A stretch of DNA of 64,000 nt from Chiridota heheva (GCA_020152595.1 JAIGNY010004492.1:1-64000); one strand, 5' to 3'; shown: positions 1-12,953, counted from the stretch's first letter. Translations and numbers: made by a program. The notes: a model not told the origin generated them from the letters alone.

Positions 1-916
1 TGCAGGTGGTAATTGCTTGCTCTGAACATCACATATATCAATCTGATTTCGATTGGATCACTTTCTGTTTATTTTGCTGAAAGCAGAACCTATAAATCTC
101 AAGTGTTTTGGAGGTTTTTGTTTTAAGGATCAGCAGAAGATAATAGCAAATGTGGATTCTTAAATCCTAGTTGAATGATCAAGCATTATTCCTTCAGTGA
201 ATACATTAATTCATGTCCAGTCAAGTTAATTGGCGCTGATTTCGAGCTGCTGCCTACAGAATTATGACCGGCCATTGTAAAGCGCTTTGAATATGTGTGT
301 AGAAAAGCGCTATAAGAATAAAATATTATTATTATTATTATTATTACTACATTGCCTGAAAAGTAATTCAAAGTCAGCATCTCAATTTACAGTATAGATA
401 TATAACACACCAATTGAAGCAATGTGTTCTTTCAGAAAGAGAATGTTTACAACAATTAACTTATAAATGTTCATATTTGAACTGATTCAGCGTTTGCTGA
501 TATTCAATTTGTTCTCTAGGAATTGTACGAGATAAAACAAAATTAAAACACTGACACATGACAATTGCCATTCCATTTTTACAACTTAAAACCTCTATCC
601 TTTATGTACTTTTGATTCCAGTTATTTTGGAATTAAAGGCCAGATATTGTTTTAACATGGACAGGAAATCAACGTTTCTGATTGGTCATACACAAATACC
701 GACAACCAATCAATAACCGCTGCGGAAGTGACTTGCACACTGTACACACACAATGCAAAAGATCCACAACTGAATGTGATGTGAAAGATATGAACATTGC
801 AATTTTACTGAGACAAAATTCCCTCTGGTACAGAAATTCTCTCTGGTACATTTATGGCTTAGTGCCATTAAATGCCAAAATACCAAACTAAAGTTCTCCC
901 TTTAAAAAGCCTAACT
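1..916. other. Noncoding stretch, no gene seen
   Basis: Apart from the retroelement tail listed separately, I see no splice-bounded open frame, RNA gene or recognisable element here. The short open frames are uninterrupted by chance and have no codon-like composition. Confidence 0.6.
270..350 (+). mobile_element. Retroelement 3' tail, AAGCGC...(ATT)n type
   Basis: The sequence has the pattern TTGTAAAGCGCTTTGA, then AAAAGCGCTATAAGAATAAA, then about eight ATT units. Two facing AGCGC boxes followed by an ATT microsatellite are typical of the 3' ends of CR1/L2-type LINEs and derived SINEs in marine animals (family knowledge). No coding remnant is visible upstream, so this is a heavily 5'-truncated insertion or a SINE. 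The exact family cannot be set without a repeat library. Confidence 0.5.
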
Positions 917-1453
917 TGAAAGGCATCCTGCATTTTATACTGGTAAGAAGGCATTCTGCATTTTATACTGGTAAGAAGGCATTCTGCATTTTATACTGGT
1001 AAGAAGGCATTTTGCATTTTATACTGGTAAGAAGGCATTTTGCATTTTATACTGGTAAGAAGGCATTCTGCATTTTATACTGGTAAGGAGGCATTTTGCA
1101 TTTTATACTGGTAAGAAGGCATTCTGCATTTTATACTGTAAGAAGGCATTCTGCATTTTATACTGGTAAGAAGCATTTTGCATTTTATACTGGTAAGAAG
1201 GCATTTTGCTTTTTATACTGGTAAGAAGGCATTCTGCATTTTATACTGGTAAGAAGGCATTTTGCATTTTATACTGGTAAGAAGGCATTCTGCATTTTAT
1301 ACTGGTAAGAAAGCATTTATGCATTTTATACTGGTAAGAAGGCAGTCTGCATATTATACTGGTAAGAAGGCATTCTGCATTTTATACTGGTAAGAAGACA
1401 TTCTGCATTTTATACTGGTAAGAAGGCATTCATGCATTTTATACTGGTAAGAA
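917..1453. repeat. 28-bp minisatellite, about 19 copies
   Basis: The unit begins AAGGCATTCTGCATTTTATA and ends CTGGTAAG. Copies differ mainly by C/T in GCATTC/TTG and by a few one-base indels. Each unit carries CTGGTAAG, which matches a 5' splice-site consensus on the plus strand. No open frame is sustained. Confidence 0.95.
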
Positions 1454-3864
1454 ATGCTTCTAAAATAAAATTTCCACTTAAAAGATTACAGGAATGTATA
1501 AAAGTTGCATTTATTATGTATGAAATAGATCAACTTTCAGCAAATCAATAGTGGTCAAATACAGCTTTTTGCATGCATTAATTAGAAAAGGGTGCTTTGG
1601 CAAGAATTTGGAAGACAAATTGTGGATGTCAGATACAACACACTTACAGCACCCCATCTGGGATTGCATTTCACATTGTAAATAACCTAGTTATGGAAAA
1701 TAAAGCTAAAAACCACAAATAAATTAGCAAATAAGGCATCAATAATGATGTGTATTTTTAAATATATCTGCAGGCAAACAAATTGTAACAAGCCTATTTG
1801 GCTGTGACTGGGGAGGGCAAAGGACTGGCAGTCACTGAAAAAAACTTATTTTAAAATTGATATGTAGTTTTACATGTAGGTCTAAATTAGGATTTGGACT
1901 ATAGGCTTATTATTTAGCCCTTTATTAACTTCTGCATAAAACGGGGTTAAGGTGGCTCAAGCTAGCCTTTTAAAAAGACATGGCAGAGGTTGTAGCTAAT
2001 AGTTAGAAAACTCCATTGGCAAGATCCAAATAAAAGCTCTTTCAACTGTAATTTTTTTTTAAATCCGTTGTCATTTTGGAATGGCATGCATTTGGTTTTT
2101 GTGTTTCACTGCTCGAAAACAAATGTAAACTAGAACATCAATGATGTAGTAGCTCAATATATGTTTTGGGATGGGTATAAGACTGTTTTTGTTGGTGGGG
2201 AGTTTAATTATGATTGGGTAGGCTGGGGTTGTTAGGAAAAGAATACCAAGTTTGATTAGCAGTAGTGCAACAAAAGGCTGGGAATGCCCAGAATGGTGAG
2301 TAAACCTTACAGGCCCATAAAATTGATGTGGGTCTAGCCCTAAACAATGACACTGCAATACCTTTGTTATGGGATCCAAAGTGCCATGGGTGTTGAAAGG
2401 AGCTAGGGGCAAGGGGGAGGGAGCAGAAAATCAAGATCAAGGGCACTTTTTTAACAGTAATTGAGGGGCACTTTTCATTTTAAAAAGGGGTACTCATGTC
2501 AGTTTCCGAAATTGTGAAGGAAACGAGCCCCCTGCCCCATGGTTCTTACACATATGGTTGAGCATAAACAAGATTTGGATAAGAAGAGGAACTTCCCCAC
2601 CCTCACTTTTTGTCCCAGTGAGTACTTTTGTATGGTGATGTGATGTATCTTAGTGTGATTTTGTCCCCCCCAGTCACACACTTTTGACTTCCCCTACTTT
2701 TTGTTGGCAAATTCCGCCTATGTGTTTAAGATTGGGAAGCCAGGACCAATGTTGACAATTACCCATAGGGTGAATAGGTAAAAGGCTTCTTGTGAGAAAT
2801 GCTGCTTAGAAAATTATTGGGGCATGCCCCCTCTCACCACGGCCCTCTGTGTTGGTGCCCCTAATAAATGATATGCTTTAATTGTGTAAGATAACTACTA
2901 AATGTATGTAACAACCTTTACGTATTATGTAGTATTTGTGAGTGAGTGGATTTCTATTTGTTTTCAAACTTCAAGAAGGGCCTAAAATAATTTCAAATAA
3001 ATTTCAAAAGGGCACCTCCTGACTAGTCCGCTTTCAAAAGGGCACCTCCTGCCCCAGTCCGCATAATTTCAAAGGGTACCTTCTCCTCCTTACTTTAGGG
3101 CTAGGCAGTGCCCCCCCCTCCTCCTTCCTTGCAAAAAATTGGAAATGATTGATGAACCTCTCTTTCACAAACTATGCAAATATATAATTTATTCTGGACC
3201 TCCCCAAAAAGGGCCATCATGGCTATGTGTACTCATAAAGAGAATACATGCCTTATGAGAGCATGCTTCATGTTTCAGCATTGATGTGGATTCAGAGTTG
3301 TTGAAAAAGGTGTGAGGATGTTTTAACGCAAAATTCATAGCTCCATTTATTCAAGTGCACCTAGGGACCTCACTGATGTAGAACAACACTCATGGCTGCT
3401 TTCCACCAAGGTATTGTTTATAAATTGCACAACTTTTTTCTGTAAGTGACACCTACAGACAACAGCAGCTAAATTGTTTGAAAATCATGAAAATTGCAAA
3501 ACATTCTATCAAAATCAATTGAACTTTGACCAGGTTATTGCTTCCTCAAATCAATTTTCATAATCATGATTTATGAATTTACCAACTTGGGAAGCCATCA
3601 TATGAATAGCTCTTCATTTACTTTTGAAAATGAATTATCTCTGCTAAAGACTGCAAAGGAGTGCAGTTGTATCTGACAAGAATTTCATGATCATCCATCC
3701 AATGAACAAAAAGTTATCATCAGCTTATAGTAATTTGACTTGCAGAGATCGTGGACATGCCTTCAACTTACTTTGCCATAAGTTTGGTTATATTCAGCTT
3801 TAAATGAAATCACAATCACTAGTTGTTGTTATTACAGTAGAAGATTTGACTGAATTTGAATACA
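1454..3864. other. Noncoding stretch with one dispersed repeat
   Basis: No gene is recognised. The middle part (about 2,410-3,110) is a dispersed repeat described separately. The rest is AT-rich and looks single-copy within this window. Confidence 0.55.
2410..3110 (-). repeat. Dispersed repeat, inverted relative to the copy near 50 kb
   Basis: On the minus strand this region contains GAAAAGTGCCCCTCAATTAC followed by TGTTAAAAAAGTGCC, which matches 50,020-50,075 on the plus strand. Similar AGTCCGC/GCCCC motifs occur at 3,020-3,062. The G-rich and C-rich character and the AGTCCGC motif suggest a non-autonomous hAT-like element, but no clean termini or target duplication are visible. Confidence 0.5.
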
Positions 3865-5190
3865 TTCCACTTTCGGAATGAACTGGGCACCATGCAAATA
3901 GGAGGATGTGAGGTATAACGAATCCCCTTAATTTTAATAATCCACCTTTAGAATGAACTGGGCACCATACAGGTAGGAGGATTTGTGGTATAACGAACCT
4001 CTTAACTTTATAAATCTACCTTTGGAATGAACTGGGCACCATGCAAATAGGGGGAGATGGGGTATAACGAACCCCTTAACCTTATAAATCCACCTTTGGA
4101 ATGTACTGGGCACCATGCAAATGGGGGAAGGTGGGGTATAACGAACCCCTTAACCTTATAAATCCACCTTTGGAATGAACTGGGCACCATGCAAATAGGG
4201 GAAGGTGGGGTATAACGAACCCCCTAAACTTGATAAATCCACCTTTGGAATGAACTGGGCACCATGCAAATAGGGGAAGGTGGGGTATAACGAACCCTCT
4301 TAACTTTATAAATCCACCTTTGGAATGAACTGGGCACCATGCAAATAGGGGGAGATGGGGTATAACGAACCCCTTAGTTTTATAAATTTATAAATCTACC
4401 TTTGGAATGAACTGGGCACCATGCAAATAGGGGAAGGTGGGGTATAACGAACCCCTTAACTTTAAAAAGCCACCTTTGGAATGAACTGGGCACCATGCAA
4501 ATAGGGGAAGGTGGGGTATAACGAACCCTCTTAACTTTTAAATCCACCTTTGGAATGAACTGGGTACCATGCAAATAGGGGAAGGTGGGGTATAACGAAC
4601 CCCTTAAGTTGATAAATCCACTTTTGGAATGAACTGGGCACCATGCAAATAGGGGAAGGTGGGGTATAACGAACCCCTTAACTTTATAAATCCACCTTTG
4701 GAATGAACTGGGCACCATGCAAATAGGGGAAGGTGGGGTATAACGAACCCCCTAACTTTATAAATCCACCTTTGGAATGAACTGGGTACCATGCAAATAG
4801 GGGAAGGTGGGGTATAACGAACCCCTTAAGTTGATAAATCCACTTTTGGAATGAACTGGGCACCATGCAAATAGGGGAAGGTGAGGGTATAACGAACCCT
4901 CTTAACTTTATAAATCCACCTTTGGAATGAAGTGGGCACCATGCAAATAGGTGAAGGTGGGGTATAACGAACCCTCTTAACTTTATAAATCCACCTTTGG
5001 AATGAAGTGGGCACCATGCAAATAGGGAAGGTGGGGTATAACGAACCCCTTAACTTGATAAATCTACTTTTGGAATGAACTGGGCACCATGCAAATAGGG
5101 GAAGGTGGGGTATAACGAACCTCTTAACTTTAAAAATCCACCTTTGGAATGAACTGGACACCATGCAAATAGGGGAAGGTGGCGTATAAC
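3865..5190. repeat. 74-bp minisatellite, about 18 copies
   Basis: Each unit contains GGAATGAACTGGGCACCATG, CAAATAGGGGAAGGTGGGG and TATAACGAACCCCTTAACTT. Copies are mostly more than 90 percent alike by eye, with more divergent copies at the left end. Because 74 is not a multiple of three, the minus-strand open frames that cross it cycle through three peptide versions of the same DNA (FAWCPVHSK, HGAQFIPKVDL, MVPSSFQRWIYK). This argues against coding. Confidence 0.95.
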
Positions 5191-5467
5191 AAACAGTCTG
5201 CTATGAAATGAACTGTGTTTAAGTCAAATTCCATCTTGACATAATTGGCAGCATGTTATCATTAAACATGATGGCATTAATGTGGTTTGGACAAAATAGT
5301 GAGTGTTCTCGTTTTACTCGCAGGGTCCTAAAAACGATATTTGTGGGTATTACTTCAGATTTGCAGTTCACAACTCCTAGTACAGGTTATGACAAATCCA
5401 GATACACTAAAGTTTCACCAAATGTTATTAGTGGTGTTATTTCATTTTGATTACTTGGAAGATCAGG
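5191..5467. other. Spacer between two minisatellites
   Basis: No gene or element is recognised. Confidence 0.5.
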
Positions 5468-5871
5468 TTGAGATACTGATTTGTGTCAGTTTCAGCTGGG
5501 TTATCATACTGATTTGTGTCAGTTTCAGCTGGGTTATCATACTGATTTGTGTCAGTTTCAGCTGGGTTATCATACTGATTTGTGTCAGTTTCAGCTGGGT
5601 TATCACACTGATTTGTGTCAGTTTCAGCTGGGTTATCATACTGATTTGTGTCAGTTTCAGCTGGGTTATCATACTGATTTGTGTCAGTTTCAGCTGGGTT
5701 ATCATACTGATTTGTTTTAGTTTCAGCTGGGTTATCATACTGATTTGTGTCAGTTTCAGCTGGGTTATCATACTGATTTGTTTCAGTTTCAGCTGGGTTA
5801 TCATACTGATTTGTGTCAGTTTCAGCGGGGTTATCATACTGATTTGTGTCAGTTTCAGCGGGGTTATCTTT
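5468..5871. repeat. 33-bp minisatellite, about 12 copies
   Basis: The unit is CTGATTTGTGTCAGTTTCAG plus CTGGGTTATCATA. Because 33 is a multiple of three, every frame stays open and gives an 11-residue peptide repeat: ICVSFSWVIIL on the plus strand and YDNPAETDTNQ on the minus strand. The minus frame starts inside a dispersed repeat (family A head at 5,872) and has no splice or start context, so I treat it as noncoding. Confidence 0.93.
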
Positions 5872-6105
5872 TTGGTTCCAATGCGTTAGCATAAGGAACC
5901 TATGTAGTCATGCTGGTGTGTGTATGTATGTATGTGGGAATTTATGTATGTGGGTCTGTGACAGAAACTTGTAAGCATGATATCTCAAGAATCATGTGGT
6001 GGATTTATGCCATACTTGTTATATGGGTGTCTTGTAGTCTGCAGCTGAACCCTGTTGTTTTTGGTGCTGATGTTATTAATAGTTATAGGAAGGCGGGACC
6101 AACTG
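5872..6105 (+). repeat. Family A dispersed repeat, fragment 1 (head)
   Basis: Starts GGTTCCAATGCGTTAGCATA, matching heads at 16,425 and 31,335 (GATGCRATAGCATNAGGAA, then CCTATNNGGTCATGATGG). It continues with the family's GATATCTCAAGAATCAT and CTGCAGCTGAACCCTGTTG counterparts and fades near a degenerate ATTAATAG...AGGCGGGAC block. It is more diverged than the other copies. Confidence 0.75.
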
Positions 6106-7149
6106 TGGAATTCTGTTTTATGCTCATATTTCCACAAACCCATGTCAGATTTAAGTCAAGCTTGGTATAGTGCTGTTGATAAAAGCAAGGATGATACAGG
6201 ATCCCATAGAATGTTGAGTTGTTGACTTCATCATTATTCATGTCATGCAGAGCCAAATACATGTTTTCATTGGGTGTTGTGATTGTGGCTTATAGCCTAA
6301 AAGGCAAAAACCTTAACACTTAAACAAGCAACAAAATATACACAAATTACATGTTCCAGTATGATAATTAAACTAAATGTGTAAGAACATAATATTAAAG
6401 ATATACGATAAAGAAAAAATTGCTTCTAATCCAAAGTTAACATCAGAACCATGTGGGATTTCTCCTCTGATTAAAAAAAAGTTTTAACCTTGTTAAAAGT
6501 CAAGTTACACCTGAAGGAGACATGAATAACTATGGGATTATGCAAATCCTATTAGAATAGGTTTAAATATTGACCAATTTACAGATTTTGGATTTGTCAG
6601 GCCTAAACTACAAAGAAAATATGTAAATTTATGGTGTTATCAGTTTAATGAGTTCTCAATTATCCGTAGTAAATCTGTTACTTTTAAACTTATGACATAA
6701 AGGAGTGCAGCTGATTGGGAAGGAAGACCTTTCATACACACTCTTGTTGTACAAGATTGTTTTACCATCAAGCAAATTATAGATTTCACCCCAGAAATGG
6801 CATTGTGACATTGACAATAAATGACAGATCACCTCCACAATGGTGTACTGGAAGTGAAAGACACCAAAATCAAAACAGCAATCTATATTACCAAGCTTGT
6901 TTGTCATTCCAACACAGGGTAGTTCCCTATTGATGCTTCCTGAGTTCCTTATTGATACTTCCTGGGGTTGATGGAAAATTAAAACAAAAGTACAATGCTT
7001 AAAAGAATTGCTAAAGTTCCTATTAATATATGCCTATGTAAAATTTGAGCAGAGTATTTGAAGTTTGAAGAAATTGGTCTTCAAATTTGTGACTATTTTG
7101 AGCTGTAGCTGATTTCAGTTTGATTGATGGTGTGACTTAAATGTATTTC
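6106..7149. other. Noncoding stretch, no gene seen
   Basis: A moderately long open frame on each strand around 6,656-6,933 has no recognisable domain and no convincing splice sites. Otherwise nothing is seen. Confidence 0.5.
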
Positions 7150-7372
7150 CTATATCTCAGTCACTAAAAATAATGGGAACTGCAGTTTGGTTAGGGGTAT
7201 GGTATAGACTCAAGAAGTTTTGGTCAGAATTTGCCAGACAATTTCAAAGAATAAACAATTAGAAAACAAAGAGTTTACAAAATTTGGGTACCAAGATCAC
7301 CACATCACATAATTTGCATAAAAGTTTACTTATTGATGCCTGACATTTCAAAATGTTGATAAACTTTTAGAT
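7150..7372 (+). repeat. Dispersed repeat B, copy 1
   Basis: Shares an ordered series of blocks with 34,720-34,965: CAGTCACTAAAAATAATRGG, TTGGTCAGAATTTGC, ACCAAGATCACC/ACCAAGGTCGCC, CATCACATAATTTGCATA, then TGATGCCTGACATTT and ACGTTGAT-like ends. Identity is modest, so these are old copies. No coding frame or termini are evident. Confidence 0.6.
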
Positions 7373-8085
7373 TTAATTGGCTCATTCTATTACTTTGACA
7401 AGTACAGTAAATTAAACAAACCAATTAGTGAATGATTAATGTTTTCTTTTATGTTAAAAAATAAACAAGGAAAATGCTGGTAAGTATCAGTAGCTTGGCA
7501 TGAAAGGAAACATACATGGACCATTGTATTTTCAAAAATCAGGAAAGTATATTCACTCCCCTGTAAAGAAACATTTGTGTATATTCACTCTCATGTTTGA
7601 TCGTGATCAGACATAAATGTTTTCCTTTCTAGAGTGCAGCAGTTTAGTGTAGCATAGAGTACTTGATCTTCAGAATGTAACACTATTTGTAAATGAACCT
7701 TGATGAAGATTTAGTAGGATAAGATCAGTAATTAAATTAAACATCAAGCTACTCAGTCACAGCTTTCTACAGACATGTAGAGATGCTTCAGATATATTAA
7801 TAAGCATGAGAAGGCAAAAACTCATCAAAATCCGGTGAAAATTGACCATTTTACAGTGTTTCGAATTTTCATTGTATTACTGGATGACCTTAGTATTTTC
7901 TTACATAAAAATTTTGTTTTTTAATCGTCTGGTCCGATTCTTTGAAGGGGCAGCAAATTCTGACCAAATGTGTTTTAGTCTTTACCATATCTTCAATCAA
8001 ATACTAGCAGAAATAAACTTTGAAATTGTCAATGACAGATTTACATCTCTATAACTTTAACTGACAGGAAAGGGATGTAAAATAT
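7373..8085. other. Noncoding stretch, no gene seen
   Basis: AT-rich sequence with no recognisable gene, element or array. Confidence 0.5.
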
Positions 8086-8690
8086 CCTCAATCTACAATA
8101 TACCCAATCTATAATGTGCCCAATCTACAATGTACCCAATCTACAATGTACCCAATCTACAATGTACCCAATCTACAAGGTACCCAATCTACAATGTACC
8201 CAATCTACAAGGTACCCAATCTACAATGTACCTAATCTACAATGTACCCAATCTACAATGTACCTAATCTACAATGTACCCAATCTACATTGTACCTAAT
8301 CTACAATGTACCCAATCTACAATGTACCCAATCTACAAGGTACCCAATCTACAAGGTACCCAATCTACAATGTACCCAATCTGCAAGGTACCCAATCTAC
8401 AAGGTACCCAATCTCCAATGTGCCCAATCTACAATGTACCCAATTTACAATGTACCCAATCTACAAGGTACCCAATCTCCAATGTACCCAATCTACAAGG
8501 TACCCAATCTACAAGATACCCAATCTACAATGTACCCAATCTACAACATACTCAATCTACAAGGTACCCAATCAACAAGGTACTTAATCTACAATGTACC
8601 CAATCTACAATGTACCCAATCTACAATCTACCTAATCTTCAATCTACCCAACCCAATCTACAATATACCCCATCTACAAAATTTACAACC
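8086..8690. repeat. 16-bp minisatellite, about 38 copies
   Basis: The unit is CAATCTACAATGTACC, with a frequent variant CAATCTACAAGGTACC that creates a GGTACC site. Variants are interspersed and the right end decays. The plus-strand open frames (QCTQSTMYPIYNVPNL) are by-products of a unit with no stop codons. Confidence 0.95.
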
Positions 8691-9618
8691 TAAAAAGTTA
8701 ACTAAAATTTAAAAAATTGATCAAATCTTGATCAGCTATTTCTCAAAAACTAAGAGTGTTGTTTTTAACCTGTGTAGAAATTGCTACATGTCTTATAGAA
8801 GATTAGGGTTTTTTGTTGGGGACATCAGATGTCCCCTTGACCCATGTCAAGCCTCCTGCAAGGCTTTGTAGATTAGTGGAGGGGAAATGTCTATGGAGTG
8901 CAACTGGGATTAGTAAACATTTCTTAAGATTTGATGTATTTTGCTTGATTAAAAAGTCATCCTAGTTCTGTTTTTGTAATGCACAGATACTGCAGAAAAT
9001 AAGTTATGCTTCACACTTATTCTTCAATTTTAGAAGATTTTGCTAGAGAATGACTGTTTAAGTTACATACTTTACATACGCTTCACAATTTGATTGTGAA
9101 TATGTCAATGTTATGTAAGCATAAAGTGTCAAAGAATCATCTTTAAAGGCAAAAAGTCTTAATTTATTGGAAAGTCAAAAAAGGAGAAATGCCAGCAACA
9201 TTGTCCTGCACCTTGAGACCCAGGTGTATGTACACACAGGAGAAACTTGAAATTCCTTGAAAAGCAAAGTTTACCAATTGTCAGCAAGAAAATTGAAATA
9301 CAGAGATCACTGATTTTGCTGGAACATCAAAGTATGCTTTGTAGACTTCCTGCAGTGTGAAAGATTTTTGACATGTCCGTTTTCAAACGTGATACTTTAT
9401 TTTTAAACTGTTTGACACAGAGCAGTATGAATGTCAAACCTCAATTTAAGATAATGATTAATGAACAAGATAAACAAGATCTTAACAGATTATCAAAACA
9501 ATATATTCATCAGACTATATCATCAAACAATTATATCAGTTTTCGTAGAATGAAGACCATGGTCAGTTCAAGGAGCACTTGTCCAAACTGTTAGCGAGTA
9601 TTATTTTGGAGTTTTATA
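8691..9618. other. Noncoding stretch with a small perfect hairpin
   Basis: Contains GGGGACATC-A-GATGTCCCC at 8,818-8,836, a 9-bp perfect stem with a one-base loop. No gene is recognised. The plus open frame at 9,373-9,594 has no domain I know. Confidence 0.5.
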
Positions 9619-11706
9619 TGAATACCTCTCTCTTGCATGTGATGGTACTGATGATCTCTCTTGCATGTGATGGTGCTAATGATCTCTCTTGCATGTGATG
9701 GTACAACGATGATCTCTCTTGCATGTGATGGCACTGATGAACTCTCTTGCATGTGATGGTACAACGATGATCTCTCTTGCATGTGATGGTACAACGATGA
9801 TCTCTCTTGCATGTGATGGTACAACGATGATCTCTCTTGCATGTGATGGTACAACGATGATCTCTCCTGCATGTGATGGTACTGATGAACTCTCTTGCAT
9901 GTGATGGTACTGATGAACTCTCTTGCATGTGATGGTACAACGATGATCTCTCTTGCATGTGATGGTGCAACGATGATCTCTCTTGCATGTGATGGTACTG
10001 ATGATCTCTCTTGCATGTGATGGTACTGATGAACTCTCTTGCATGTGATGGTACTGATGATCTTTCTTGCATGTGATGGCACTTATGATCTCTCTTGCAT
10101 GTGATGGTACAACGATGATCTCTCTTGCATGTGATGGTAAACGATGATCTCTCTTGCATGTGATGGTACAACGATGATCTCTCTTGCATGTGATGGTACT
10201 GATGATCTCTCTTGCATGTGATGGTACTGATGATCTCTCTTGCATGTGATGGTACTGATGATCTCTCTTGCATGTGATGGTACTGATGATCTCTCTTGCA
10301 TGTGATGGTACTGATGATGTCTCTCGCATGTGATGGTACAACGATGATCTCTCTTGCATGTGATGGTACTGATGAACTCTCTTGCATGTGATGGTACAAC
10401 GATGATTTCCCTTACATGTGATGGTAAACGATGATCTCTCTTGCATGTGATGGTACAACGATGATCTCTCTTGCATGTGATGGTACTGATGATCTCTCTT
10501 GCATGTGATGGTACTGATGAACTCTCTTGCATGTGATGGTACTGATGATCTCTCTTGCATGTGATGGTACAACGATGATCTCTCTTCCATGTGATGGTAC
10601 AACGATGATCTCTCCTGCATGTGATGGTACTGATGAACTCTCTTGCATGTGATGGTACTGATGATCTCTCTTGCATGTGATGGTGCTAATGATCTCTCTT
10701 GCATGTGATGGTACAACGATGATCTCTCTTGCATGTGATGGTACAACGATGATCTCTCTTGCATGTGATGGTACAATGGTGATCTCTCTTGCATGTGATG
10801 GTACAACGATGATCTCCCTTGCATGTGATGGTACAATGATGATCTCTCTTGCATGTGATGGTACAATGATGATCTCTCTTGCATGTGATGGTACTGATGA
10901 TCTCTCTTGCATGTGATGGTACTGATGATCTCTCTTGCATGTGATGGTGCTAATGATCTCTCTTGCATGTGATGGTACAACGATGATCTCTCTTGCATGT
11001 GATGGTACAACGGTGATCTCTCTTGCATGTGATGGTACAACGGTGATCTCTCTTGCATGTAATGGTACTGATGATCTCTCTTGCATGTGATGGTACTGAT
11101 GATCTCTCTTCCATGTGATGGTACTGATGATCTCTCTTGCATGTGATGGTACAACGATGATCTCTCTTGCATGTGATGGTACAATGGTGATCTCTCTTGC
11201 ATGTGATGGTACAACGATGATCTCCCTTGCATGTGATGGTACAATGATGATCTCTCTTGCATGTGATGGTACAACGATGATCTCTCTTGCATGTGATGGT
11301 ACTGATGATCTCTCTTGCATGTGATGGTACTGATGATCTCTCTTGCATGTGATGGTACTGATGATCTCTCTTGCATGTGATGGTACTGATGATCTCTCTT
11401 GCATGTGATGGTACTGATGATCTCTCTTGCATGTGATGGTACTGATGATCTCTCTTGCATGTAATGGTACTGATGATCTCTCTTGCATGTGATGGTACAA
11501 CGATGATCTCTCTTGCATGTGATGGTACAACGATGATCTCTCTTGCATGTGATGGTACAACGATGATCTCTCTTGCATGTGATGGTACAACGATGATCTC
11601 TCTTGCATGTGATGGTACAACGATGATCTCTTGCATGTGATGGTACAACGATGATCTCTCTTGCATGTGATGGTACAACGATGATCTCCCTTGCATGTGA
11701 TGGTAC
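9619..11706. repeat. Mixed 28/30-bp minisatellite, about 70 copies
   Basis: Core TCTCTCTTGCATGTGATGGT is followed by either ACAACGATGA (30 bp) or ACTGATGA/GCTAATGA (28 bp). The subtypes occur in runs and blocks rather than at random, implying segmental duplication within the array. No minus-strand frame contains a stop for long distances (one runs 9,676-11,460). The three translations (HHMQERSSLY, ITCKRDHRCT, SHAREIIVVP) interchange whenever 28- and 30-bp units alternate, which is not how a protein repeat behaves. Confidence 0.95.
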
Positions 11707-12953
11707 ATCGAAACCTACATTAAAAAATAGACCATGTTGTTATATCAAGAGGCTCATTGGACAGAGAGCTCTTTTAAACTCAAAAGAGGGCTAAAGAATC
11801 AATACAAATGAAAAGATAAAAAGTATTATGATGTTTCATTCTGCTCTGGGGATATCAAGCTCTTAGATTTACCTTCATAAAAATGACTGGTTTCAGAGGT
11901 CTAGTCCATAGAGAGTGACACAATAGAGAGTGACTGCATTGACAATTTGAAAGCCAGTGAGCAAGTCTGTGTTGCCACTTCCTATACATACAAGAGAACA
12001 TTCATACAGGTCATTTGGGCAAACTTTTTATATAAGATACTTACTTTGAATATATATTCTTAGCCTTGTAAATTTCCTGTCATCGTCTTAAATCACAAAG
12101 GATTGAAAAGGCCCATACTTAACTTACCTTTTTATTGTTGTTTTTTATATATACATATATATATTTTTTAGGGCACATAGTATGTCTAAATAAGGACAAT
12201 ATTTGAAGTATTGTTATCAAATGTCTGGATGTAAAGTAAGTAAAATTCCCAAGATTGCTTTTCAATTTAGTGCACCTTTCAAGCACTTGAGTATCCTGAT
12301 ACATCATATTAACTGTCATCTATTTACTAATTTCCTGGTGTGTTGAAATAGTGTCACCATTCTGAACTCACAAGTGTTATATCAAAACTTTACTGTTGCT
12401 CCCATCCCCAAACAATTTAAGTTATTTCAATTTCTATCATCAGAGCATAGCTCCATGATCAGAGCCTCAGTGAAGTTTCATCTCTTCAAGACTTCTTTTT
12501 GATCCACAATTAAAAGAGCTGTAAATGCTGGATAAAACCATCTTTCACTTTTGAAAATACATGTAGCATTCTTAATTTACAATCGAAAGTGTTGATACTA
12601 TATTTATATAAAGTTTGTGATGTATCGAAGACTGAGGGTTCACATATCAAAAAATATGCAATTCTTTCAAAAAGGTTCAAACATCCTAATCAACATTTAG
12701 AGGGAGAACATCATGCAATTCAAAGGCTGAAATTAAAGCAACGAAAAATAAATCATTAAATACAGATGTTATGCTCTTTTCCTGTTCATATATTCATCAC
12801 AAATTTCACCTATGTCAAAAAATCTGCAGAATTTGATTATCCACAACTTGAAAACTATCTGTGCTATTTTCAGAATTTTAGGACTTCTAGTGATCTGTAA
12901 ACAGGGTTTAATATAAAAGAAAGAATTTGGGTGTTTGATGCTTAAATACTTAC
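11707..12953. other. Noncoding stretch, no gene seen
   Basis: No recognisable gene. If the minus-strand exon at 12,954-13,062 is real, this would be its downstream intron. Confidence 0.5.

Noticed and set aside
9676..11460. 594-codon minus-strand open frame (HHMQERSSLY / ITCKRDHRCT repeats)
   Set aside because: Entirely within the 28/30-bp array; the peptide frame changes whenever unit length changes, and no start or splice context exists.
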